From UBA7672 sp965279085 (lineage in GTDB: Bacteria; Pseudomonadota; Alphaproteobacteria; Caulobacterales; Hyphomonadaceae), in the NCBI GenBank assembly GCA_965279085.1, contig OZ257149.1, positions 4,402,001 through 4,466,000 on the forward strand: a stretch of DNA of 64,000 nt, read 5' to 3'. The translations under genes and the position numbers were made by a program. The notes under the pieces were generated by a model. The model was not told the DNA's origin. It saw only the letters and a list, made by a program, of their open reading frames with translations, and ran no database searches. Positions 8,194-15,440 of this stretch are shown in pieces; the stretch's first letter is position 1; each line of letters starts with the position of its first letter.

Positions 8194-8964
8194 ATGACCA
8201 CCGAGCGCGTGCGTCTCGCGGAATCGCTGCTGTCGTTCTTCGAGCTTACCGGCTCTGCCGGCTCGGAGAACGAGCTTCAGCGCGAGCTGATGGACACCCT
8301 CGGACCGTTCGGCGTCACGCATGTCAGCGCCGGCATCACGGCGGATCGCAACAGGCTCGTGAAGATCCGCTCGGAAGTGCGCGGCTTCGGCCGCTACAAC
8401 GTGCCGTGGGCCGAGGTATATTTCGGTCAGCGATTGTTCCAGCACGATCCGATCCTGGCCTATGCTATCACCGCGCAGCGCGCCGACTATTGGGACCGCG
8501 CCGTTGACATGAAGCGCCTCACAAAGCCGCAGCAGGGCGTGTTCAGCATGGCCTCGTCGGTGGGGCTCAATGACGGCTTCCTCGTCCCGTCGGCGCTGTT
8601 CAATGGCGATGTCATGGTGGTGGCGTTCCAGGGCGAGCGGATCGACCGCAACCCGCATGTCGAGGCTGCCATGCGCGCGTTCGGCATGTATTACGGCGCG
8701 GAGGGGCAGCGGCTGGTCACCGGTAGCCAGCTCAAGGCTGGAGCGTTTGCGAGCCTCACACAGCGCCAGGTCGAGGTGCTGCACATGTCCGCGCTGGGCA
8801 AGAGCCAGCCGGAAATCGCTGATCGCCTCGGCATCACGATCAACACGGTCGAATACCACCTGCGCATCGTCCGCCAGCGCCTCGGCGCCCGGAACACGAC
8901 GGAGGCCGTGAGCCTGATCCACGCCGCCCCACGGAATATGTTCGCTTCCCACGGAATCCCGTAG
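8194..8964 (+). CDS. LuxR-family quorum-sensing transcriptional regulator
   Basis: 256 residues. The N-terminal acyl-homoserine-lactone-binding domain (about 10-165) keeps the ligand-pocket pattern Trp 72, Tyr 76, Asp 85-Pro 86 and Trp 100. The C-terminal LuxR HTH (about 190-250) reads LTQRQVEVLHMSALGKSQPEIADRLGITINTVEYHLRIVRQRLG. With luxI 55 bases downstream on the same strand, it is the likely cognate receptor that binds the AHL made by LuxI and controls target promoters. I found no clear lux-box palindrome in the short gap before luxI. Confidence 0.92.
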   Translation: MTTERVRLAESLLSFFELTGSAGSENELQRELMDTLGPFGVTHVSAGITADRNRLVKIRSEVRGFGRYNVPWAEVYFGQRLFQHDPILAYAITAQRADYWDRAVDMKRLTKPQQGVFSMASSVGLNDGFLVPSALFNGDVMVVAFQGERIDRNPHVEAAMRAFGMYYGAEGQRLVTGSQLKAGAFASLTQRQVEVLHMSALGKSQPEIADRLGITINTVEYHLRIVRQRLGARNTTEAVSLIHAAPRNMFASHGIP

Positions 8965-8994
8965 GCCCATGACCTAGGCCTTTTGGCGAGGCTC

Positions 8995-9016
8995 TCCCTA
9001 CCCGACACGGGAGGGA
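8995..9016 (+). promoter_or_regulatory. RNA hairpin sequestering the luxI Shine-Dalgarno
   Basis: TCCCT-A-CCCG, loop ACA, CGGGAGGGA folds into a 9-bp stem with one bulged A. The 3' arm contains the whole Shine-Dalgarno (GGAGG at 9010-9014, five bases from the TTG start). The ribosome-binding site would be closed in the folded RNA. A thermosensor, a small-RNA target or coupling to luxR translation are all possible. Confidence 0.6.
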
Positions 9017-9019
9017 ACC

Positions 9020-9820
9020 TTGCTCTGCCATTGCGTCACGCCAGCGAACCGCACGCGCTACTCGCGCCAGCTCGAAGAAATGCACCGACAGCGGCACGCT
9101 TTCTTCGTCGAGAAGAAAGGCTGGAGCGAGCTCCGGCGCGATGACGGCCTCGACATCGATATCTACGACGGTGAGGAGACCGTCTATTTCCTTGTGCTCG
9201 GCGACATGGGCGAGGTTTTCGGTTCGTGCCGCATCAATCCTACCTGGTCGCGCCACCAGCTTGAGCCAGGCGGCCCACTGCGCGAGCGCTTCGCCCAGCG
9301 CGACATTCCGAGCGGCCCGAAGGTGTGGGAATGCTCGCGCATGCTGGGCGGCGACAGCCGCCGCGGCCGCGAACACGCCACCGAGACGTTCGTGCGCGTG
9401 ATGGTCGCCATCGGAGAGTTCTGCCGCCGCCGCAGCATCGCGGAGACGATCTCGATCCTTGAGACCTCCGCGATCGCGATGTTCCAGACCGCCGGCTATC
9501 GTTGCGAACCGCTCGGCATCCCAGAGCGCTACCAAACGGACAAGGGTCCGGCCGAAGCGTTGGCGGTCATCATCCGCCGCGCCGGCGGGACATCAGCCGC
9601 CCAACTGCGTCAGGCGTTCGACTTTCCGGGCCCGGCCATGGTCGAGGCGCCATCGGTTCGCGAGGACGCGCACGCCTACGAGCCATTCTACCCGCTGCTC
9701 GAAAGCGCCATGGAGATTCGCACCGAAGGCGGCCGTCAGGTCGCGCTGGAGATGATCCACACCGTGCTGAACCAGGAACTGGAAGCGCGGATGGAAGCGG
9801 GCCGGCGCATGCAGGCGTAG
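9020..9820 (+). CDS. LuxI-family acyl-homoserine-lactone synthase, TTG start
   Basis: 266 residues starting with TTG behind a strong GGGAGGG site; the next ATG would remove the first conserved strand. Family-invariant positions are present: RHAFFVEKKGW (Arg, Phe, Trp), DIDIYD (two Asp), GSCRINP (Arg), WECSRM (Glu and Arg). It makes an AHL signal from S-adenosylmethionine and an acyl carrier; the acyl chain cannot be predicted. At 266 residues it is about 50-60 longer than most LuxI proteins. The excess is a C-terminal segment (about 205-266) of mostly helical, charged character. A rare start codon plus a buried Shine-Dalgarno suggest low or conditional translation. Confidence 0.93.
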   Translation: MLCHCVTPANRTRYSRQLEEMHRQRHAFFVEKKGWSELRRDDGLDIDIYDGEETVYFLVLGDMGEVFGSCRINPTWSRHQLEPGGPLRERFAQRDIPSGPKVWECSRMLGGDSRRGREHATETFVRVMVAIGEFCRRRSIAETISILETSAIAMFQTAGYRCEPLGIPERYQTDKGPAEALAVIIRRAGGTSAAQLRQAFDFPGPAMVEAPSVREDAHAYEPFYPLLESAMEIRTEGGRQVALEMIHTVLNQELEARMEAGRRMQA

Positions 9821-9854
9821 CGGCATTTATCAGAGGTTTGGGAGTGGACGGGCC

Positions 9855-9890
9855 GCGATCCCGCCGGGCAACCGGCGGGATCGCTTCTTC
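9855..9890 (+). terminator. Intrinsic terminator after luxI
   Basis: GCGATCCCGCCGG-GCAA-CCGGCGGGATCGC, a perfect 13-bp stem with a GCAA tetraloop, followed by TTCTTC. It starts 34 bases after the luxI stop. The rest of the gap up to 10018 contains no gene I can support. Confidence 0.85.
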
Positions 9891-10018
9891 CGCGCGCCGA
9901 TTCAGCCGTATAACCCAACTTGCGCCGGGGGATTGGAACCCCGGCCTATCGACCTATCTCCCGTGACAGCGCCCTGGGTGGACGGCGAGTTGCGCGAGAT
10001 GGGGACTGAACAGGGCGG

Positions 10019-11593
10019 ATGTCGGCAGTTGAGACTTTGACCAGACAAGCGGACGACCGGGGCGGCATCGACATTCCCGAGGCGGAGCGTTTCCGTCTCC
10101 TCGTCGAGGCGGTGACCGACTACGCCATCTATCTGCTCGATCCCGAGGGGCGGGTCGCAAACTGGAATTCGGGCGCTCACCGCATCAAGGGCTACACGGC
10201 CGACGAGATTGTCGGCCAGCACTTCTCGCGCTTCTATACGCCCGAGGACCGCGACGCCGGTGAGCCGCAGCGCGCGCTCGACACCGCGCGGGCCGAAGGC
10301 CGCTACGAAAAGGAAGCCGAGCGCATCCGCAAGGACGGTAGCCGCTTCTGGGCTAGCGTGGTCATTGACGCCATCCGCAACGACAAGGGAGAACTCATCG
10401 GCTTCGCCAAGATCACGCGCGACATCACCGAGCGTGTCCACGCCCAGAAAGAGCTGGAGCAGGCGCGCGAGTCATTCTTCCAGTCGCAGAAGATGGAATC
10501 GCTCGGCCAGCTAACTGGCGGCATCGCGCACGACTTCAACAACCTGCTGATGGCGGTGCTTTCCAGCCTCGAGCTGCTGCGCCGCCGGATGCCTAACGAC
10601 CCGAAACTTGTGCAGCTGCTCGACAATGCCGTGCAGGGCGCGGAGCGTGGCGCCGCGCTCACCCAGCGCATGCTGTCCTTCGCCCGCAGACAGGATCTAA
10701 GCCCCGGCCCGCTCGACGTGCCCGGCCTGATTGCGGGCCTGCAGAGTCTGCTCGAAAGCACGCTCGGCCCATCGATCGCGATCTCTACCCGCGTGCATGG
10801 CAAGGTCCGCTCGGCCAACGCCGATGCGAACCAGCTTGAGCTCGCGATCCTCAATCTTGCAGTGAACGCACGCGACGCGATGCCGTCCGGCGGCTCGATC
10901 ACGTTCGACATCAGCGAGGAACAGGTCGGGGAGGATGAAGCCGATCTGGCGGCCGGCGTCTATGTGCGCCTGTCGATCACCGACACAGGCGAAGGCATGG
11001 ACGAGGAGACGCTCGCGCGCGCCGCCGAGCCGTTCTTCACTACCAAAGGTGTCGGCCGCGGCACCGGCCTCGGCCTGTCGATGGTCCACGGCCTCACCGA
11101 GCAGCTTTTCGGCCGCCTGAAGCTGAAGAGCCGCAAGGGCGAAGGTACGACGGCGGAGCTCTGGCTGCCTGTTTCGGAAACCAAGGCGGGCAAGGCGCCG
11201 GCCCCCAGCACAATCAGGCAGACGCCACCGGTCGCAACGCGCCCGCTCACTGTCCTTGCGGTCGATGACGACGCGCTCGTGCTGATGAACACCACGGCGA
11301 TGCTGGAGGATCTCGGACACAAGGTGCTCGAAGCGTCCAACGGAGCCGAGGCGCTCGCCATTCTCGGCGCACACGATGACATCGACCTGGTGATCACTGA
11401 CTATGCGATGCCGCGCATGACCGGCCGCGATCTCGCCGTCGCCATTGCGGAGAAGCGTCCGGGGCTGAAAGTAATTCTGGCCACCGGCTACGCGGAATTG
11501 CCAACGGGCGCCGCCATCGATGTGCAGCGCCTGCCCAAGCCATTCGGCCAGCCAGAGTTGGCGCGCGCGATCGCCCAGGCCCGAAAAACCTAG
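10019..11593 (+). CDS. Hybrid PAS histidine kinase with C-terminal receiver
   Basis: 524 residues and no membrane helix, so a cytosolic sensor. Domains in order: PAS (about 22-140, with NWNSGAHRIKGYTADEIVG); a HisKA H-box GGIAHDFNNLL with His 171; an HATPase with the N-box LAILNLAVNARDAMPSGG and the G-box DTGEGMDEE; and a receiver starting TVLAVDDDALVLMNT, whose phospho-acceptor is Asp 461 in VITDYAMP. The kinase could pass phosphate from His 171 to Asp 461. A separate histidine phosphotransfer partner is not in the window. The stimulus is unknown. The gene lies just after the luxI terminator and is probably a separate unit. Confidence 0.9.
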   Translation: MSAVETLTRQADDRGGIDIPEAERFRLLVEAVTDYAIYLLDPEGRVANWNSGAHRIKGYTADEIVGQHFSRFYTPEDRDAGEPQRALDTARAEGRYEKEAERIRKDGSRFWASVVIDAIRNDKGELIGFAKITRDITERVHAQKELEQARESFFQSQKMESLGQLTGGIAHDFNNLLMAVLSSLELLRRRMPNDPKLVQLLDNAVQGAERGAALTQRMLSFARRQDLSPGPLDVPGLIAGLQSLLESTLGPSIAISTRVHGKVRSANADANQLELAILNLAVNARDAMPSGGSITFDISEEQVGEDEADLAAGVYVRLSITDTGEGMDEETLARAAEPFFTTKGVGRGTGLGLSMVHGLTEQLFGRLKLKSRKGEGTTAELWLPVSETKAGKAPAPSTIRQTPPVATRPLTVLAVDDDALVLMNTTAMLEDLGHKVLEASNGAEALAILGAHDDIDLVITDYAMPRMTGRDLAVAIAEKRPGLKVILATGYAELPTGAAIDVQRLPKPFGQPELARAIAQARKT

Positions 11594-11596
11594 TCC

Positions 11597-11899
11597 TCAG
11601 TACTCGGTGAAGAACTCGGTTCCGACATAGCGGATCTGGAAGTGCTCCCAGTTATACTGGATGAAGCGCTTCGCGTGGCCTTCGGCATCCGCCTGCGATG
11701 CGAACCTGCGATATCCCAGCCAAGTTCCGTCGCCGAGCGGCAGTGCGCCCTGTTCGCGGGCGAGCTGCTCGTACTTCTTCGGCACCTGCCAGCGATTGCG
11801 CCAGTGGCCGGGTTCGGTACGCAGCGCCTCGGGCGCTGCCTTCTGGCGGGTGATTGTCTTCGTGCCGGAGGCCAGGTCTGGTTGTCTCACGGCACTCAT
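11597..11899 (-). CDS. Hypothetical small protein
   Basis: A 100-residue soluble protein (MSAVRQPDLASGTKTITRQ...) rich in Trp and Tyr, with GTWLGYRRFASQADAEGHAKRF toward the C-terminus. It has no signal peptide or membrane segment. The stop is three bases from the end of the convergent hybrid kinase, and the gene lies just downstream of tRNA-Asn on the same strand. I do not recognise a family; coding status rests on the open frame, plausible composition and tight convergent spacing. Confidence 0.55.
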   Translation of the reverse strand: MSAVRQPDLASGTKTITRQKAAPEALRTEPGHWRNRWQVPKKYEQLAREQGALPLGDGTWLGYRRFASQADAEGHAKRFIQYNWEHFQIRYVGTEFFTEY

Positions 11900-11914
11900 C
11901 CCATCGGGGAAGAA

Positions 11915-11990
11915 TGGCTCCCTGAGCTGGACTCGAACCAGCGACCATTCGATTAACAGTCGAATGCTCTACCAACTGAGCTATCAGGGA
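11915..11990 (-). tRNA. tRNA-Asn (GTT)
   Basis: On the minus strand the sequence folds as a complete cloverleaf. The acceptor stem is TCCCTGA/TCAGGGA, the D-loop is AGCTCAGTTGGTAGAGC, and the anticodon stem-loop TTCGACTGTTAATCGAA has anticodon GTT (read at 11955-11957 as AAC). The T-arm is CTGGTTCGAGTCCAG, and an encoded CCA is at 11915-11917. Length is 76 nt including CCA. Confidence 0.97.
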
Positions 11991-12114
11991 GCACGGTTGG
12001 AGGCGGGGGTATAGCTGCCGGGGGTTTGGCGTTCAATAGCGCCGGCGCCGGAAATGCTGCGCTGAAGCGTCCATTCACATCGAAAATCGTGTGATCCCAA
12101 AGCAAAAGAAGAGG

Positions 12115-12135
12115 GCGGGAGCCAGAGGCTCCCGC
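12115..12135 (-). terminator. Probable terminator downstream of tRNA-Cys
   Basis: GCGGGAGCC-TCT-GGCTCCCGC on the minus strand is a perfect 9-bp stem followed by TCTTCTTTTGC. It lies about 130 bases past the 3' end of tRNA-Cys in the direction of transcription. The 12136-12264 stretch shows no gene. Confidence 0.7.
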
Positions 12136-12264
12136 AAAGGCGTTTGGGTGATGGTGGGGTGTCTTCAAGGGAAGACAGGGCCAACATGCTCCGCGTCGGT
12201 AAACGAGAGGTTAACGCTGACCGGATCGCTAAAATTTCCGGATTTGCGTTGAGATTTGGGGGGA

Positions 12265-12338
12265 TGGAGGCCTCGCCCGGAATCGAACCGGGGTGCAAGG
12301 ATTTGCAGTCCTCTGCGTCACCACTCCGCCACGAGGCC
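12265..12338 (-). tRNA. tRNA-Cys (GCA)
   Basis: The minus strand folds as acceptor GGCCTCG/CGAGGCC, D-arm GGCGGAGTGGTGACGC, an anticodon loop ACTGCAAAT with anticodon GCA, T-arm CCCGGTTCGAATCCGGG and an encoded CCA. Discriminator base T73 is the identity element expected for tRNA-Cys. Length is 74 nt. Confidence 0.97.
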
Positions 12339-12466
12339 TCATACAAACAGCCGCTGGCGGGGCGACTGTCCGGCGCGTTGCGCCGGTTGGTGCGTATGCT
12401 AAGAGCCCCGGGCGCACAAGACCCCGGCGATATGGCTCGAGTCTGTGCATAAATAGGGGCCCGTCC

Positions 12467-13117
12467 GTGGATCTGGAAGCCGCGCGAACCGCGATGATCG
12501 ACAGCCAGGTGCGCGTCAACGACGTCACCGACCGCAGGCTGATCGCCGCCATGGCGGCCGTTCCGCGCGAGGTCTTCGCGCCGGCCAGTCTCCGTGCTTC
12601 GGCCTATGCCGATATCATGGTGGAAACCGGTCCCGGCCGCTGGATGATCGCGGCCCGCGACTGGTCGAAGCTGGTCAACATTGCCGCCATCCGCGAGACG
12701 GATCGCGTGCTCGATATTGCTGGCGGGACCGGGTATTCGGCCGCGGTGCTCACCCGTGTCGCCGCTAGCGTGGTGGCGCTGGAACAGGATGAGGCCGCAG
12801 CTTCGGCCATGCGCGACGCGCTCGCTAAGGCTGGCGCTGCCGGCGTCGAAGTCGTTTCGGGTCCGCTCAAGGCGGGCTTCCCCTCCAAAGCTCCGTTCGA
12901 CGTGATTATCGTCAATGGTTCGGTCGAGGAAGTGCCGCAGGCTTGGCTCGACCAGCTCGCGGAAGGCGGCCGGTTGTCGGTGGCTGTCGCCGAGGGCGGC
13001 ATCCGCCGCGCCCGCGTCTACACACGCTCCGGCGGCAAGACCGCGTGGCGCACGCCGTTCGACACAGCCATCCCCCTGCTGCCCGGCTTTGAAAAAGCTG
13101 CGGAATTTCGTCTTTAG
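12467..13117 (+). CDS. Protein-L-isoaspartate methyltransferase-like protein (divergent Pcm paralogue)
   Basis: 216 residues from GTG 12467, with AGGGG at 12455-12459. The N-terminal DLEAARTAMIDSQVRVNDVTDRRLIAAM and VPREVFAP are typical of Pcm-family proteins. A SAM-binding motif VLDIAGGTGYSAAVLTR lies near residue 80. The region where true Pcm enzymes carry a GQTIS-type motif reads GPGRWMIAARDW here, so substrate recognition is probably altered. A canonical pcm is present at 55677. This variant sits directly before a tolC-type gene, an arrangement I recall from other alphaproteobacteria. Its substrate is unknown. Confidence 0.8.
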   Translation: MDLEAARTAMIDSQVRVNDVTDRRLIAAMAAVPREVFAPASLRASAYADIMVETGPGRWMIAARDWSKLVNIAAIRETDRVLDIAGGTGYSAAVLTRVAASVVALEQDEAAASAMRDALAKAGAAGVEVVSGPLKAGFPSKAPFDVIIVNGSVEEVPQAWLDQLAEGGRLSVAVAEGGIRRARVYTRSGGKTAWRTPFDTAIPLLPGFEKAAEFRL

Positions 13118-13240
13118 GGCGAATTAGGGTCTTCAGCATCAGCCTCCGCGCGCTGTCGCATGGTCACGATCCCGCGTGACGTGAGACAGTTTCGTTGGCT
13201 AGGACCCTGCCGGGGACCTGGCGGTTCGAGGGAGTCGGCT

Positions 13241-14542
13241 ATGAGAATTTTCGCAGCACTGGTGCTGATGGCGTCTGTTTCGTCGCCCGCACTGGCGCAG
13301 GCCAGCCGTGACACGCTGGCGGATGCGGTCGGCTCCGCAATCTCCAACAACCCGACGCTGATGGCAGAGCGCAAGACGCGCGGCATCGCCGACGAGACGC
13401 TGAATCAGGCCAACGCCCAGATGGGCCCGCAGCTGAACCTCAGCGGCAGCTTCGGCACGCAGAACACGCAGGTCGGCCGTCAGGTGACGACGCCGTCCGG
13501 CACATTCCCGCTCGATGGGCGCAACGAACGCGCGCAGGTCGGGCTTGAAGCACGCCAATCGCTCTGGTCAGGCGGCACACTGACGGCGCAGCGTGATGCG
13601 GCGCGCGCCGGTGTGGATGCCTCGCAGGCCCGCTTCATCAATGCCGAGCAGGAACTCGTGCTCGCTGTAGTCACCGCTTTCGTCGACGTGCGCCGTGGTG
13701 AGCGCGAAGTCGAGATCCGCGACACCAACGTGGCATCGCTGCGCCAGCAGGTGAAAGCCGCGAAGGATCGCTTCGATGTCGGCGAAGTCACGCGCACCGA
13801 CGTTTCACAGGCCGAAGCGCAGGCCGCGGCTTCGGACGCCCAACTCGCCAACGCCCGCGCCAGCCTCGCTCGCGCCCGCGCCATCTACGAGCAGATCGTT
13901 GGCCGCGCGCCGGTGCAGTTGGCAGAGCCGCCGCCCGCGCCAGTGCTTCCGGGCACGCTGGAACAGGCAATCGGCGAGGCGCGCGGCGCCAACCCCAACC
14001 TGCTCGCCGCCATCGCGCAGGAGCGCCAGGGCGAGCGCAGCGTCGACGCCGCCAAGGGTTCGCTGTCGCCGCAGCTCGACCTCGTCGGCAATGCCGGCCT
14101 GACGGAGACCTATTACGACGACAGCTTTCGCGACACCAATGTCGGCGTCGTCGCCGAATTCCGCTGGCCGCTGTTCAGCTCGGGCCTGCTGGAGTCCCGC
14201 ACGAAGGGCGCACAGCTCGAAGCCGACCGCGCCCGTTACCAGCGCATGGCGATCGAGCGTCAGGTGACCGCTGAAACCACCACCGCGTGGCACGCCGTCA
14301 TCGCCGCGCGGGAGGCCATCACCGCCTCGACCAGCCGTGTCGCCGCGGCCGAGATCGCACTCGAAGGCGCGACTCAGGAACTCGCCGTCGGCACCCGCAT
14401 CACGCTCGACGTCCTCGACCAGGAGCGCGAGCTTCTCGAAGCAAGGCTGGGACAGGTTGACGCGGAACGGCAGGCCTACATCGCGACGCACCAGCTTCTG
14501 GCCGCGATGGGGCGTTTGAGGCCGGAATCCATCGGCAAATAG
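13241..14542 (+). CDS. tolC: TolC-family outer-membrane efflux protein
   Basis: 433 residues from ATG 13241, preceded by GAGGGAG; this start gives a clean signal peptide (MRIFAALVLMASVSSPALAQ). The mature protein has two repeated alpha-helical halves, with LADAVGSAISNNPTLMAERKTRG and LEQAIGEARGANPNLLAAIAQERQ marking the repeats. It also has the conserved tail QELAVGTRITLDVLDQERELLEARL. TolC trimers form the outer-membrane tunnel of type I secretion and tripartite efflux systems. No inner-membrane pump is adjacent, so it probably serves several systems. It is followed by popZ, as in Caulobacter. Confidence 0.92.
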   Translation: MRIFAALVLMASVSSPALAQASRDTLADAVGSAISNNPTLMAERKTRGIADETLNQANAQMGPQLNLSGSFGTQNTQVGRQVTTPSGTFPLDGRNERAQVGLEARQSLWSGGTLTAQRDAARAGVDASQARFINAEQELVLAVVTAFVDVRRGEREVEIRDTNVASLRQQVKAAKDRFDVGEVTRTDVSQAEAQAAASDAQLANARASLARARAIYEQIVGRAPVQLAEPPPAPVLPGTLEQAIGEARGANPNLLAAIAQERQGERSVDAAKGSLSPQLDLVGNAGLTETYYDDSFRDTNVGVVAEFRWPLFSSGLLESRTKGAQLEADRARYQRMAIERQVTAETTTAWHAVIAAREAITASTSRVAAAEIALEGATQELAVGTRITLDVLDQERELLEARLGQVDAERQAYIATHQLLAAMGRLRPESIGK

Positions 14543-14661
14543 CGATTGCCACCGGCAATTCGCATTAACCAATTCGACACCATAGGCCTGTCTATTCATT
14601 AATCATGGACGGTCGGGAATCACGTTCCTTCTCCGTCCTTCCGATTTGAACGAGGACGGCG

Positions 14662-15267
14662 ATGTCTGCGGACCAAGCTCAGCGTGAGCCGACCATGGAG
14701 GAGATTCTCGCCTCCATCCGCCGGATCATTTCTGAAGAGGACAAGCCTGCCGAAGCCGGCGGTGACGTTCTCGATCTCCAACCGCCTCCGCCGCCCGTCG
14801 CGGAAGTGAAGGCGCCGCCGCCGCAGCCGGCTCCAGTCGCCGCTCCGCCGCCCGCCCCGAAACCCGAGCCTGTCGTCGCCAAGGCGCCGCCGCCGGTATT
14901 CGAAGAGCCCGCGCCCGCGCCGCCGGCTATCGAGGACGACTTCATGATCGTCGAGAAGCAGGACGAGCCGCCCGCGCCCGCTCCGGTCTTCACGCCGCCT
15001 CCGGCGCCGAAGGCCGAATGGACGCCGCCGCCCGCGCCTGTCGCCCCGACCGACACACTGACTAGCGCCCCCGTCGCCCACAGCGCCGCCGGCGCTCTCG
15101 GCAAGCTGATGGGCTCGATGATGGTCTCTGGCGGCGGCACGCTGGACGATGTCGTCCGCGAGCTGCTCAAGCCGATGCTGAAGGAATGGCTCGACGCCAA
15201 CCTTCCTCAACTCGTTGAAGCCGAAGTCGCGAAGGAGATAGATCGCATCCGCCGTCTCGCCCGCTAG
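14662..15267 (+). CDS. popZ: Polar organizing protein PopZ (DUF2497)
   Basis: 201 residues. The N-terminal helix MSADQAQREPTMEEILASIRRIISEEDK binds client proteins. The middle (about 40-135) is proline/alanine-rich with acidic residues, and the C-terminal helices are GTLDDVVRELLKPMLKEWLDANLPQLVEAEVAKEIDRI. This tripartite plan is diagnostic of PopZ, which forms a polar matrix that tethers the chromosome origin and cell-cycle regulators in Caulobacterales and relatives. A terminator follows at 15344. Confidence 0.95.
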   Translation: MSADQAQREPTMEEILASIRRIISEEDKPAEAGGDVLDLQPPPPPVAEVKAPPPQPAPVAAPPPAPKPEPVVAKAPPPVFEEPAPAPPAIEDDFMIVEKQDEPPAPAPVFTPPPAPKAEWTPPPAPVAPTDTLTSAPVAHSAAGALGKLMGSMMVSGGGTLDDVVRELLKPMLKEWLDANLPQLVEAEVAKEIDRIRRLAR

Positions 15268-15343
15268 GGCCTGACACGGAACCGGTCGCCGGTAGGAGCG
15301 ACACAAAACGGACTTGGTCTGACCCAACGAAATACAATCACAG

Positions 15344-15370
15344 GGCGCACCTTCACCGGTGCGCCTTTTG
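15344..15370 (+). terminator. Intrinsic terminator after popZ
   Basis: GGCGCACC-TTCACC-GGTGCGCC, an 8-bp stem followed by TTTT, 77 bases after the popZ stop and before the TIR gene at 15441. Confidence 0.85.
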
Positions 15371-15440
15371 TGTTTCCGGATAGCCTTGTGCTGAGGCGGG
15401 GAAAGGCGGAAGCTTCCCTCGTGGTCGTCAGGGGGACTGC

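Noticed and set aside
8965..8994. lux box for LuxR upstream of luxI
   Set aside because: No convincing 18-22 base palindrome; the short partial symmetries are no better than chance in GC-rich DNA.
11915..12338. tRNA genes as an integration site for a mobile element
   Set aside because: No integrase, direct repeat of a tRNA 3' end, or transposase was found near tRNA-Asn or tRNA-Cys.
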